A stretch of 64,000 bases of DNA from Bacteroidales bacterium UBA3653 (GCA_002373505.1 DFKE01000015.1:78789-142788); one strand, 5' to 3'. Counted from the stretch's first letter, positions 1-8,092 are shown. The notes: generated by a model from the letters alone, not told the origin. Program-made: numbers and translations.

Positions 1-2
1 CC

Positions 3-2783
3 CATTCCGCCAACACTATCCGTCCGGCTATTACCATAGGACGCGGCGCCAACCTCACCCTCATCAACGGTGGGGTGATCTGCAACAACACGCTCGTGGA
101 TGCATCTGTCCAGCCCTGCGCGGTCTATATGCCCGGCGACAAATCCGTGCTGAATCTTGAGAGCACAACCCTTGTCGGTCTTATGAACGGCAGCCAATAT
201 GCATCCAATGCGTACGGCCTAATCACGGATGATCAAGAGGACATAACCATCAATGCCCGTGAAGCCAACATCAACTGTCTCTATTTAAAGAACCTTACGC
301 ACGTACACACGCTCAACCTGTATCGTGTCAATTTGGGTTCGGAGAACCGCAAGAACGCCGGTGGTCTCGGTCTGAAAGCCGATGCTCCGCGCAATCTCCA
401 AGGTACGTTTGTCATGGGTATGTTAGACGGAACGAACCTCTCCGGCGCACAACTCTTATCGCTCATCCCGGACCAAGACATGAAGTATTTTGACTGGAAC
501 AACCCTTCTGTCTATGCACCCCTCACCCGTGCGCAGATAGCGCAGATGACGTCCCTGCAGAGCCAGTCGTTCTATTTCTTCCCGGATCTGAACTTCTCTG
601 TCTCTAACACCGCCGTTACGTACACCAACTGCGACGACATCCTCAATGATGGCAAGGCGCGTTTTGACTTCCTGACCAACACCCTCTATCTGAAGAACAC
701 TGACCCGAATAACTTCAGTACCCTTTCCGGTATCTATTGGACCGGTTTTAATCTGACCGTGGAGGTGGAAGGCAGATGGCGCAGCGGGCAGATCCTTTCC
801 TACGATGGCGATCTCATCGTCCGTGCGCACCACAGAGCCTTGACGGAAGAGGATGCCGACCTGCTCTCAGTCACCTATGTAGCGGAAGAACCTTTTGCGA
901 TTCACGATGCGGATATCCGCTTTAAGGACCGCATTAAGATTTATGCCGAGAGCGACCGGATACACGACCCGGCTTTCTTATGCCGCGATATCTTTGTGGA
1001 GGATAGCTGGCTGGACGCGTGGGGCAAGAGTCCTTCACCGGTAGCCGATTACAGAAATGCGTATGTCTTCAAAGCCAGCGTCAAGGTCGGCTCCTTCCGG
1101 GACAACAATGTTATTCAGATCGAACCGCAGTTCAGGCAGTATTACCTCCACGTACAGACCAACGGCTGGGGAACCGTCACCGGCGAAGGTTGGTATAACG
1201 AAGGCACCGAAGTCACTATCTCCGCTACCCCCAACGAGGGTTACTATTTCGCCCGCTGGAATGAGGATAACTCCACCGAGGCAACCCGCACCGCTACCGT
1301 CACCGAAAATGCATACTACACCGCCATCTTCTTTCCCGAGGTAGTCATCAACTACTACGATATCAACGTCGTTTCCTCCGACGAGACCATGGGTACTGTC
1401 TCCGGCGGCGGCACGCATATCGAAGAAGGACAGCCCGTCACCCTCACCGCTACCCCGAACTCCGGCTACGAGTTCATGTACTGGACGAACCTCCAAGGCT
1501 ATCGTTTCATAACCAACCCGCTCTCCTATACCGTGGGCGCTTCGGATACCTATACCGCGCATTTCCGCCAGATACCTAATTATACCTCGTATAGCATCTA
1601 TCTCAACGGCACGCAGATCACTTCCAATAACCAGAATGACGTCCTCGGCGACGGTGTCTGGGCGTACGACGAGACAACCAACACCCTCACTACGATGAAG
1701 GCGATGACCTATAATATCACCAACACCGACTTCATCGATAACTATATCGCCGATCCGGTGACCATCGTCCTGAACCACTTCATCACCATCAATGCCTCTA
1801 CAACGAATACATCCAATGATGTGGTGTTGTATAGTGCTTACGGCTTCCATATTACCGGTACGCCGAAACAACGTCTGACCATTAACGGCACCGACATGCG
1901 CCTGATCTATGCGGCCTTCGGACCGCTAGTGATTGACCATGTGGTGGTGTTAGATGCTAAGCAGACGATTACCTCTTGGGGCGAGACCAACCTCACCACC
2001 AAGTGCGCCGTGCAGTTGAAAGGCTCCGATGATGCCCTGACCGTCAATGGTGCCGATGTATATATCAAGACTTCGGGAAGCAGCCTCTTTAAAGTCACCA
2101 ACCGCACCGATGCGAACCTCTCGCTCATCCGGGCGGATATTATCTCCGGCGCAATGGACGGTACGTCGCTCAATATATCTAATGATGTAAACCGCTATAT
2201 CCTCCATTACAGCAACGCGGATCTGGAGGATATCTGTCCTGTCTATGGCGGCTTCGGATTCCATTACCCCGGAGAGATCATCACCATTGAGGCTTGCCCG
2301 AAAGAGGGATATCTCTTCGTACAGTGGTCCGATGGCGTCACCGACAACCCACGCGTCATCACCATGCCGGAGCATAATCTCTATATTGATCCGATCGTAG
2401 AGGTGGATGAGTCGTTTGTTCCGAAAGGCGCAATCATCAGTGCCGATGCTACCGAAGGACAAGGTTCCATCATCGGCTTCACCTCCGGATGGTACACCGA
2501 AGGCACCGAACTGACTATCACGGCGCAGGCAGCCGCGGGCTATGAGTTCGTGCAGTGGTCCGACGGCGTAACCGACAACCCGCGCTCCATCACCGTAGAG
2601 GACGGCAAGAATATCAATATCACCGCTGTCTTCAAGAACACCGGAGATACCACCGGAATCGAACAAACTCCCTCTCCCTTGAGGGGAGAGACGGAGAGGG
2701 GTTCTAAGTTCCTCCGTAACGGCATCCTGTATATCGAGCGTAACGGCAAGACCTACAACGCCCAAGGTCAAATAGCCAAATAA
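3..2783 (+). CDS. Large InlB-repeat surface protein, 5' end outside window
   Basis: The frame is open from base 3, so the gene starts before the window. A GTG at 75 is only an internal codon. About 926 residues are visible. Four divergent InlB/Listeria-Bacteroides repeat domains are recognisable from their GxVxGxGxYxxGxxVTxxAxPxxGYxFxxW pattern, encoded near 1140-1335, 1357-1570, 2190-2400 and 2430-2640. Stretches between them look like beta-helix or adhesin sequence. The last 25 residues (FLRNGILYIERNGKTYNAQG) are a C-terminal tail that recurs on Bacteroidales surface proteins and resembles the tail of the pectinesterase-like protein at 46920-49859. A sorting or anchoring role for it is inference. 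A palindromic repeat is inserted in frame just before the tail (2666-2705). Probably secreted or surface-exposed; the ligand is unknown. Confidence 0.8.
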   Translation, partial: HSANTIRPAITIGRGANLTLINGGVICNNTLVDASVQPCAVYMPGDKSVLNLESTTLVGLMNGSQYASNAYGLITDDQEDITINAREANINCLYLKNLTHVHTLNLYRVNLGSENRKNAGGLGLKADAPRNLQGTFVMGMLDGTNLSGAQLLSLIPDQDMKYFDWNNPSVYAPLTRAQIAQMTSLQSQSFYFFPDLNFSVSNTAVTYTNCDDILNDGKARFDFLTNTLYLKNTDPNNFSTLSGIYWTGFNLTVEVEGRWRSGQILSYDGDLIVRAHHRALTEEDADLLSVTYVAEEPFAIHDADIRFKDRIKIYAESDRIHDPAFLCRDIFVEDSWLDAWGKSPSPVADYRNAYVFKASVKVGSFRDNNVIQIEPQFRQYYLHVQTNGWGTVTGEGWYNEGTEVTISATPNEGYYFARWNEDNSTEATRTATVTENAYYTAIFFPEVVINYYDINVVSSDETMGTVSGGGTHIEEGQPVTLTATPNSGYEFMYWTNLQGYRFITNPLSYTVGASDTYTAHFRQIPNYTSYSIYLNGTQITSNNQNDVLGDGVWAYDETTNTLTTMKAMTYNITNTDFIDNYIADPVTIVLNHFITINASTTNTSNDVVLYSAYGFHITGTPKQRLTINGTDMRLIYAAFGPLVIDHVVVLDAKQTITSWGETNLTTKCAVQLKGSDDALTVNGADVYIKTSGSSLFKVTNRTDANLSLIRADIISGAMDGTSLNISNDVNRYILHYSNADLEDICPVYGGFGFHYPGEIITIEACPKEGYLFVQWSDGVTDNPRVITMPEHNLYIDPIVEVDESFVPKGAIISADATEGQGSIIGFTSGWYTEGTELTITAQAAAGYEFVQWSDGVTDNPRSITVEDGKNINITAVFKNTGDTTGIEQTPSPLRGETERGSKFLRNGILYIERNGKTYNAQGQIAK
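2666..2705. repeat. Palindromic element A, in-frame copy 1
   Basis: The core CTCCCTTGAGGGGAG is flanked by C-rich and G-rich arms (CTCCCTCT...GGAGAGGGG). Here it is read through as TPSPLRGETERG, between the last InlB repeat and the C-terminal tail of the surface protein. Related copies lie at 7494-7525, 7606-7642, 33647-33682 and 52500-52536. Confidence 0.75.
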
Positions 2784-2816
2784 ATGACTAAATGGTAAAT
2801 GACCAAATGGTAAATA
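2783..2816. repeat. AAATGGTAAATGACC low-complexity tract
   Basis: Degenerate tandem copies of AAATGGTAAATGAC. The same words recur at 4664-4695 and inside the gene at 6778-7110. The tract fills the gap between the surface protein and the next promoter. Confidence 0.6.
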
Positions 2817-2820
2817 AAAT

Positions 2821-2851
2821 TTGCGTATCTCGCAATAATGTTGTATCTTTG
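2821..2851 (+). promoter_or_regulatory. Bacteroidota promoter of the TPR kinase
   Basis: TTGCGTATCT (-33 region) and TATCTTTG (-7, 2844-2851). The start codon at 2860 follows the -7 box by only 8 nt, so the mRNA would be leaderless or nearly so. Confidence 0.75.
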
Positions 2852-2859
2852 CACACGAA

Positions 2860-4665
2860 ATGAAAAAGATACTTACTATATGGATCGCTTTTCTCTCCGT
2901 CATGGCTGTCTCGGCTATGACGCGAGAGGAGGTCGATGCGCAGGTGGACAGCGCGTATGATGCCGCAATGGCGGGGCAACTGGAGCAGGCTATATCGATT
3001 AACATGGACGCTCTGGCGTTGGTGCCGGAGGACTCCATGGGGTGGAAATGCGAGTTCTACTCATGTCTCCTTTACTGCTACCATAGGTTGGGGGACTATA
3101 CCGAAGCGCTGCGTTATGGCGAACTATGTCTCCAATACGACGAGCAGCATGGTACGCAGTATGACCTCTCTGTTTCTCTTGGCAACCTCGCCGGCATCTA
3201 TTCATCCGCCGGCAAACAGGATGTCGCCATTGAATATCTCAACCGCGCTATCGGCATTGAAAACGCCCTTATCGCAACGGACGCTACGCATAGCCAGAAA
3301 TCACTTGCTACCCGCCAGGCAATGCTCGGCGAGGTGCTCCTGGCGAAAAGCAAATCGCTGCCCGAAGTGGAGCAAGTGGCTATGCTCTCCGAAGCGCTGC
3401 AACTCACAGACGAGGCTTTGCAAATAGAGCGGCAATTGGGACGCAGAGCACAAGAAGGGATGCGGCTCGCGCAACTGGCAAATATCTATGCTGCATTAGG
3501 TCAGACAGTGCGTGCCAAAGAGTACAACCGGCAAGCACTCGACATCGCACGCGAAACAGGCAACAAACCCTCTGAACTCATCATCCTGTTGCAGGACAAC
3601 CAACTGCACAAAGCCTATACCTTGGCACGTGAGTTGGGGATGAAAAAGCAGGAATACGAAGCCTGCGATCGTCTGTATCGCCAGGCTGCGGCCGATGCTC
3701 ATCCGGCTGAAGCACTCCAATGGCTGGAAAAAGCACGTGTTCTCCATGAGCAGATACAATCCGATGAGACTGCACGGCAACTGACCGTAGCCCAAGTGCG
3801 GTACGACACTTTCCGCAAAGAGCAGCAGATAGCCGCACAGCAGCGTACCATAGAAGCGGAGCAGACCCGCTCGCGACAATTGCTCCTTTTTTCGATACTC
3901 ACCATAGCAATAATAGCACTTCTGATAGTGGTTGTGCTCCTCATAGGATACCGCAAGCGGGCTATAGAAGAAGCCGCACGTTATAAAGAGCGGCAGTACA
4001 CCATCCTCACACACGACCTGACTAACCCGATGGTAGCGCAGCAACAAGTGCTCCGTATGTTCTACCGCGATTTCGAACTCTACTCGCCGGACCAAACCCG
4101 TGCGCTGGTAGGACAACTCCTTTCAGGAAGTGACAGCCAACTGGCACTGCTACGTAACCTGGGCGAGATAGCGCAGTTGGAACAAGGCAAACGAACCATG
4201 CAACCGGTGCGTCTGGATCTAAGCAGTCTGGTTGCGGATACCGTTTCGCTATTGCGGAGCACAGCAGAACTCAAAGGCGTAACGATAGATGTAAAGGCGG
4301 AACGCACACTCGTTACAGCCGACAGGGAAGCACTCCGAACCGTGCTGCGGAATCTGCTGGCTAACGCGGTTAAGTTTGCCCCCAAGGGAAGTGTCGTAGA
4401 GGTTGGCACAACAGCTCCGAACACCTTGTTTGTTCATAATTCCGGCGAACCGGTTTCTCCGGAACAGATAGACGAGATCATGCATGCTACTACGCGCGTC
4501 GTCAGCCATACCGGCACCAACGGAGAGAGCGGTACAGGTATCGGACTGCTCCTTTGTCGCGAACTCATCCGGCTCAATAAAGGCACTTTGACTATTGATA
4601 GCTCACCCGAAAATGGAACGACAGTGAGGGTGAGAATTTTAGAAAAAAACCTAAAAAACAAATGA
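2860..4665 (+). CDS. TPR-containing sensor histidine kinase
   Basis: 601 residues. A signal peptide (about 1-18) is followed by a periplasmic TPR-like helical region (about 25-320), a coiled coil, one membrane segment (about 340-362, LLLFSILTIAIIALLIVVV) and a cytoplasmic kinase. The phosphoacceptor box is THDLTNP (His about 385). The ATPase domain has an N box (LLANAVKF, about 500) and a G box (GTGIGLLLCREL, about 558). Such TPR kinases are common in Bacteroidota and usually pair with a LuxR-type regulator. The NarL-type gene at 4923 is the obvious candidate, although 257 nt of repeats separate them. The signal sensed is unknown. Confidence 0.85.
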   Translation: MKKILTIWIAFLSVMAVSAMTREEVDAQVDSAYDAAMAGQLEQAISINMDALALVPEDSMGWKCEFYSCLLYCYHRLGDYTEALRYGELCLQYDEQHGTQYDLSVSLGNLAGIYSSAGKQDVAIEYLNRAIGIENALIATDATHSQKSLATRQAMLGEVLLAKSKSLPEVEQVAMLSEALQLTDEALQIERQLGRRAQEGMRLAQLANIYAALGQTVRAKEYNRQALDIARETGNKPSELIILLQDNQLHKAYTLARELGMKKQEYEACDRLYRQAAADAHPAEALQWLEKARVLHEQIQSDETARQLTVAQVRYDTFRKEQQIAAQQRTIEAEQTRSRQLLLFSILTIAIIALLIVVVLLIGYRKRAIEEAARYKERQYTILTHDLTNPMVAQQQVLRMFYRDFELYSPDQTRALVGQLLSGSDSQLALLRNLGEIAQLEQGKRTMQPVRLDLSSLVADTVSLLRSTAELKGVTIDVKAERTLVTADREALRTVLRNLLANAVKFAPKGSVVEVGTTAPNTLFVHNSGEPVSPEQIDEIMHATTRVVSHTGTNGESGTGIGLLLCRELIRLNKGTLTIDSSPENGTTVRVRILEKNLKNK

Positions 4666-4730
4666 AATGGTACATGGTAAATAACTAAATGGTAAATTCT
4701 CAATTCTCAATTCTCAATTATCAATTTTTT
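4664..4730. repeat. ATGGTAAAT and AATTCTCAATT tracts
   Basis: Tandem degenerate words ATGGTAAATAACTAAATGG followed by CTCAATTCTCAATT. The second is the complement of the AATTGAGAATTGAG tract at 44888-44937. Confidence 0.6.
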
Positions 4731-4740
4731 ATGTTTATGT

Positions 4741-4862
4741 CTTTGAGTGCTTTATACTCGTAGAGTTGCGGAGTTTGGGGATAAAAACCATCTGGGAGTT
4801 TACTCACAAGTGGGTTTTAGCACCGAAGTACGCAAGAAGCTTCGCTTCTAAAGCACTCAAAG
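4741..4862. repeat. Element bounded by perfect 14-bp inverted repeats
   Basis: CTTTGAGTGCTTTA (4741-4754) and its exact reverse complement TAAAGCACTCAAAG (4849-4862) bound 94 nt that contain further short stems, e.g. AGAAG-CTTCG-CTTCT. It could be a structured 5' leader for the regulator at 4923 or a MITE-like remnant. No clear target duplication or ORF is visible. Confidence 0.5.
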
Positions 4863-4922
4863 GGTTTATCTATGTTTTTGTACTTTTTTTTAACAGTTTA
4901 ACGTTTTTCGCAGAAAAACCTT

Positions 4923-5549
4923 ATGAATATCGCTATAATAGATGACCACGAACTGATTCGTGTAGGCGTGGCGGGAGTCCTTCATGACACGCCGCATACC
5001 ATTACTATCTCCGCATCCTCGGCGGAAGAACTTTTTGCTGCTTTGGAGAAAGGCACACCCTGCGACATGCTCTTATTGGACATCCTTATGCCCGGCACGA
5101 ACGGTTTCGAGGTCGCTAAACGCATGCGAACCGAGTATCCGGATATTAAAATCATCGTTCTTTCCGTAGATACCAAAGAGTATGTCATCACCCAACTCAT
5201 GGCTATTGGTATTGACGGTTTTATCAGCAAGAACGGACCCTTGGAGGAAATACGGCTCGCCATCGACTCCGTCGCGGAGGAAGTGCCTTTCTACGGTCGC
5301 GACATTGCGGTACTGGTGCGCGATATAGCTGATGCCAAACTCAATAAACGCGCCTCAGCACTTCTTACCAAACGCGAACTGGAAATCATCGAGGCATGTT
5401 GCGCAGGCAAACTGGGCAAAGAGATAGCGGATGAATTCCACATCTCCCTCCGCGCTGTCAATAGCCATAAGACCAATATCTTCAACAAACTCGGTCTCTC
5501 ATCTTCCGTCGAGATGGTTCGCTTCGCCCTCGAGCACGGCATAATATGA
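4923..5549 (+). CDS. NarL/FixJ-family response regulator
   Basis: 208 residues. The receiver domain (1-120) has the acidic pair DD at 7-8 and phosphoacceptor Asp53 in LLLDILMPG. A LuxR-type HTH follows (about 145-205; LTKRELEIIEACCAGKLGKEIAD then a recognition helix RAVNSHKTNIFNKL). It is a DNA-binding output protein, probably partner of the TPR kinase upstream. A promoter could be the imperfect TACTTTTT in the T-rich stretch around 4881-4890. The gene ends against a hairpin array. Confidence 0.88.
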   Translation: MNIAIIDDHELIRVGVAGVLHDTPHTITISASSAEELFAALEKGTPCDMLLLDILMPGTNGFEVAKRMRTEYPDIKIIVLSVDTKEYVITQLMAIGIDGFISKNGPLEEIRLAIDSVAEEVPFYGRDIAVLVRDIADAKLNKRASALLTKRELEIIEACCAGKLGKEIADEFHISLRAVNSHKTNIFNKLGLSSSVEMVRFALEHGII

Positions 5550-5560
5550 TGAGTGCGGCG

Positions 5561-5711
5561 CTAAACAGAGCGGAGCTCGCTCAACAGCAAGCCCCGCTTG
5601 CGCTAAACAGGACGAAGTCCGCTCAACAGCCGCAGGCCCTCAACCAACTCTGTGCACTTCTCGCGCATCCTTGCGCGAGCAACCTACAGCCCTAAACAGC
5701 GGCTTCGCCGC
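5561..5711. repeat. Array of short hairpins with CT(A/C)AACAG linkers
   Basis: Six perfect small stem-loops lie in about 150 nt: GAGCG/CGCTC (5568-5582), CAAGC/GCTTG (5588-5600), GGAC/GTCC (5610-5620), GCC/GGC (5629-5637), CTCGCGCA/TGCGCGAG (5660-5679) and GCGGC/GCCGC (5699-5711). Four of the six stems directly follow CTAAACAG or CTCAACAG. There are no U-runs, so these are not ordinary terminators. The array sits between convergent genes and abuts the stop codon at 5714. Confidence 0.65.
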
Positions 5712-5713
5712 GC

Positions 5714-6103
5714 TTAACCGTTGTGCGCCGCGTCGTACTCTGCGCCGCAGACTTTCCACAGGTACGCCGTCATGGTCTTTTTGCCGGTGGCGAGGTCCTT
5801 CTGGGCGATGAAGTCCAGTTGGTCCTGCGAGATCTTGTTCAGATCCTTCCGGCGAGTAGCGACCATCGCACGCACCTCGGTGAAGCGCTCGCGGAGTGCC
5901 AACTCTTTGGCAGAGGGCTGCGTGCTGCGGTTGTACTCGCCTACGGCGTAGATACGCGTGCAGTCGGGGTTAGACGTCGGTGCCACACGGTGGGTAGCCA
6001 AGAGTGCGTTACTGTGCTCGCTGTGAGGAGCACCTTTCTTCGGACGTTTGCTCAGCAGACCTGATACAAACTCGATTCCTTTCATCCATTTTACAATTGC
6101 CAT
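5714..6103 (-). CDS. Orphan 129-aa basic protein
   Basis: 129 residues, Lys/Arg-rich, with no signal peptide or membrane segment. The C-terminal half (KELALRERFTEVRAMVATRR and onwards) looks helical. I do not recognise the family. In related genomes small basic proteins occur next to short smalltalk-like lipopeptides, and such a peptide is encoded directly upstream (6233-6430), but no function follows from that. About 40 nt upstream of the start is one of three copies of a CCCC-hairpin-GGGGACCCC leader. Confidence 0.6.
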   Translation of the reverse strand: MAIVKWMKGIEFVSGLLSKRPKKGAPHSEHSNALLATHRVAPTSNPDCTRIYAVGEYNRSTQPSAKELALRERFTEVRAMVATRRKDLNKISQDQLDFIAQKDLATGKKTMTAYLWKVCGAEYDAAHNG

Positions 6104-6141
6104 AATAGTTAAAGTTTAGGTTGTTAATAAATAATTTAATT

Positions 6142-6216
6142 GGGGTCCCCGACGAATTTTAATTCGTGGGGTAAGAGCGGAAGAGCCCGTGTAATTACCG
6201 CTAAAACGAAATTTTA
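6142..6216 (-). ncRNA. Structured leader, hairpin family copy 1
   Basis: On the minus strand CCCC-ACGAATT-AAAATTCGT-CGGGGACCCC forms a strong stem (6147-6171) ending in GGGGACCCC. It is preceded by GGCTCTTCCGCTCTTA and a second stem (CGCTAAAA/TTTTAGCG). The same frame, CTCT-n-CCCC-stem-GGGG(A/G)CCCC, occurs at 8740-8878 and 23679-23831, each time 5' of a minus-strand gene. Confidence 0.55.
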
Positions 6217-6232
6217 GCGCATTTACTTAGGG

Positions 6233-6430
6233 CTACTTACGCGAAGCATCGTAGGTTTCAATCGTCTTGGTGACGATGGTGCAGGTGGTGTCGCCTCGTT
6301 GGTAATACTGGCTCTGCGTCGTGATAGTCCTGGTGACGTTACAGGAGCTCAACCCCCAGGCTATCGCCAGACAACTGAGGAGAGCGGTCACTACTGTTGT
6401 CACGATCTTGTAAATTTTTTGCTTGTCCAT
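6233..6430 (-). CDS. Small membrane/lipoprotein, smalltalk-like
   Basis: 65 residues. A short basic N-terminus (MDKQKIYK) precedes one hydrophobic helix ending in a lipobox-like GLSSC (Cys about 30), then a polar tail. This shape matches the short 'smalltalk' peptides found in Bacteroidales accessory regions. The assignment rests on overall shape only. Confidence 0.6.
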   Translation of the reverse strand: MDKQKIYKIVTTVVTALLSCLAIAWGLSSCNVTRTITTQSQYYQRGDTTCTIVTKTIETYDASRK

Positions 6431-6557
6431 GTTTTTTTCTTTCGTTAATTGTTTGTAGTTGGGTCAAAAAGCGCTCCATGTGATCTTTGCGGACATAGGC
6501 TCGGAAACTACCGTCAGGCAACCGGTGCCGGTCCAACGTGATGCCCATCTCCCGCAA
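6339..6557 (-). CDS. Possible small protein overlapping the lipopeptide gene
   Basis: A 72-aa frame starts at TTG 6557. The conserved-looking part (LREMGITLDRH...GSFRAYVRKDHMERF) lies wholly upstream of the lipopeptide start. The frame stays open further upstream to a stop near 6620 without an ATG or GTG, and its 3' 92 nt overlap the lipopeptide gene in another frame. It may be a real small protein with an unusual start or a decayed gene. Confidence 0.35.
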   Translation of the reverse strand: MREMGITLDRHRLPDGSFRAYVRKDHMERFLTQLQTINERKKHGQAKNLQDRDNSSDRSPQLSGDSLGVELL

Positions 6558-6723
6558 CGCTGCTGCTACTTCATCCCAACTCTTTGATGGTGGTATTCTT
6601 GCTTTTGCTATTGATTCAGTTTGTTAATAGCTTGTATTTATTTTGCTTGTTTTTTTGTAAAAAAGATACAAGCTTCCAAAAGTGTGCGCGACTCATTTAC
6701 GACTCATTCAGCACTCTTTTACG

Positions 6724-6762
6724 AAAAACAGCGGACCTTTTTCAAAATCCGCTGCAAAGATA
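6724..6762 (-). terminator. Hairpin with U-run directly behind a -7 box
   Basis: On the minus strand CAGCGGA...TCCGCTG (6729-6754) is followed by TTTTT. That would end transcription from the gene at 6778-7110. The -7-like TATCTTTG lies at 6755-6762, immediately upstream of the stem, so any transcript begun there would start with the hairpin. Confidence 0.6.
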
Positions 6763-6777
6763 ATAGTAAAACCCCTT

Positions 6778-7110
6778 TTAGTGTTCCTCAGAGAGTGAAA
6801 ATTTTATCAGAAAATCGTATTTTTCCCGTTTTTTTGCTTCTTCATAGAACCATTTAAGGATTTTGCGAAAGCGTTTTTCCGTGATTAGGTGCTTCGTAGC
6901 CACCTGCCTTCGCGCCTCATGCGCCGAAGCACCTTTGTCTCTCGTAAGGAAATAATCATCCACCACGGCTTGATTGCGTACTTCTATCTGATGCCGTTTC
7001 TCCGACATCCGGTACTCATTCGGGTCACGTACCAAATACGGTACGTCATATAAAGGATAGAGGTTATTTACCATTTTTTCATTTACCATTTTTTCAATCA
7101 CTTGTGCCAT
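6778..7110 (-). CDS. Orphan 110-aa protein with repeat-derived N-terminus
   Basis: I start at ATG 7110 (MAQVIEKMVNEKMVNN). The longer frame would overlap the upstream gene. Residues 6-16 are encoded by the ATGGTAAATGAAAAA repeat word, so the N-terminus is partly repeat-derived; the true start could be one of the internal Met codons. The rest is basic and helical (EVRNQAVVDDYFLTRDKG, then KRFRKILKWFYEEAKKRE). No family recognised. It lies 5 nt downstream of the 7116-7454 gene, so the two are probably co-transcribed. Confidence 0.55.
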   Translation of the reverse strand: MAQVIEKMVNEKMVNNLYPLYDVPYLVRDPNEYRMSEKRHQIEVRNQAVVDDYFLTRDKGASAHEARRQVATKHLITEKRFRKILKWFYEEAKKREKYDFLIKFSLSEEH

Positions 7111-7115
7111 AGTTC

Positions 7116-7454
7116 TTAGTTTTTTGTTTCCATACCAAAGTCCCTGACATCTTCTTGGGAGTACATGCCCCAACGGCCTTTGTATTTAGCAGTGATGATT
7201 GTGCCTGTGCGCATCATTGCGTCAATCCGTGGGTCACCATTCCAGTTATACGGTTCGGGTTCGGGGAAGTCCGCCACATAGAAATAAGGGTTCTTCCATT
7301 TTGGTGCGCCTTCCGCCTTGACCTTTGCCAATATCGCCTTGCGTGCTGCCGGTGTCCGTTCGTTCCATGCCCGGAAAGTGGCAGCCCTGCGTCTGGGAAA
7401 ACGGTTTTCGTCCGGCTGGTATGCGTCCCAAAACTCATTAAAGTCCTTGTCCAT
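7116..7454 (-). CDS. Replication-accessory-like 112-aa protein
   Basis: I start at ATG 7454 (MDKDFNEFWDAYQPDENRF). An in-frame ATG at 7484 lies inside an inverted repeat. The N-terminal motif FxxFWxAYP-like, an RRRA basic run and AWxxRTP resemble the small C-terminal module of phage helicase-loader or DnaD-like replication proteins. That supports a mobile-element origin but does not prove it. No membrane segment. It forms a tight pair with the gene at 6778. Confidence 0.5.
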   Translation of the reverse strand: MDKDFNEFWDAYQPDENRFPRRRAATFRAWNERTPAARKAILAKVKAEGAPKWKNPYFYVADFPEPEPYNWNGDPRIDAMMRTGTIITAKYKGRWGMYSQEDVRDFGMETKN

Positions 7455-7474
7455 AGCATAAATTTTCAAATTGC

Positions 7475-7547
7475 CCTGTCCCATGTCCTGTCCGTTCCTC
7501 CCTTGAGGGGAGGTTAGGTGGGGTTTAATAGTCGGACATAGGACAGG
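7475..7547. repeat. Inverted repeat enclosing palindromic element A
   Basis: CCTGTCCCATGTCC (7475-7488) and GGACATAGGACAGG (7534-7547) match as inverted repeats at 13 of 14 positions. They enclose a copy of element A (CTCCCTTGAGGGGAGG, about 7494-7525). The + strand continues into a T-rich stretch, so the structure could also terminate + strand transcripts. Confidence 0.6.
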
Positions 7548-7605
7548 ACTTTTCTTTTTATTCTTTTTTGGTTCTTTTTTCTTTTGTTTCTTTTTGCCGG
7601 CCCCC

Positions 7606-7642
7606 TTTTCCCCTCCCTTGTGGGGAGGGTTAGGGTGGGGTT
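7606..7642. repeat. Palindromic element A, intergenic copy
   Basis: CCCCTCCCTTGTGGGGAGGGTTAGGGTGGGG. It shares the arm TTAGG(G)TGGGGTT with the copy at 7494-7525 and ends at the stop codon of the 7644-8090 gene. Confidence 0.7.
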
Positions 7643-7643
7643 A

Positions 7644-8090
7644 TTAATCGACACAAACCACCGTGAAGTCGATGCTATCCGGCTCGATATTCGGGTGCGT
7701 CTCCGGGAAGGCATCCTTAATCGCTTTCAACGCCTTGGTGATCGCCGCCGACTTGGCTTTGAGCACGGTCTGCTCGGCACTCTTCTGTCGGAACGCGACA
7801 CCCTCTGCCATCGTGTATTTCTGCGGCTTACCGACAAAATCGAAGGTCTCCGCACGTCGTAACTCAAAGTGGTGACCGTCAAAGAGGAATTTCCCTTTCT
7901 CCTCTCCGTTCTGCTCCATGGCACGTGCTTTCGCGTCCTCCACCGCCGCCGTTTCCAGTTCTTCGATACGGGCGTTAGCCGATGCCACCAACTGCCGTAG
8001 TGCGCGTGTCTCTTCCAATGCGCTGGCACCTAATACTTCTGTTGTCTTGATTGCCTCCATGAGGGCTTGATTCATTTCTATGGGTCTCAT
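7644..8090 (-). CDS. Orphan 148-aa protein, coiled-coil N-terminus
   Basis: 148 residues. An acidic/alanine-rich helical N-terminal half (ETRALRQLVASANARIEELE) suggests a coiled coil. The C-terminal half is mixed and ends FTVVCVD. No signal peptide, membrane segment or recognised motif. It starts 2 nt after the stop of the HNH endonuclease gene, so the two are co-transcribed and probably translationally coupled. Confidence 0.55.
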   Translation of the reverse strand: MRPIEMNQALMEAIKTTEVLGASALEETRALRQLVASANARIEELETAAVEDAKARAMEQNGEEKGKFLFDGHHFELRRAETFDFVGKPQKYTMAEGVAFRQKSAEQTVLKAKSAAITKALKAIKDAFPETHPNIEPDSIDFTVVCVD

Positions 8091-8092
8091 AA

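Noticed and set aside
1035..1871. 278-codon minus-strand frame
   Set aside because: Antisense to InlB repeats; the GDGxGA-type periodicity comes from the repeat codons of the real gene.
1950..3038. 362-codon minus-strand frame across the surface protein and kinase start
   Set aside because: It crosses two real + strand genes and a promoter. Composition is that of an antisense shadow.
5561..5711. CRISPR array
   Set aside because: Units are about 20 nt with variable stems and no constant repeat or spacers. No cas genes are near.
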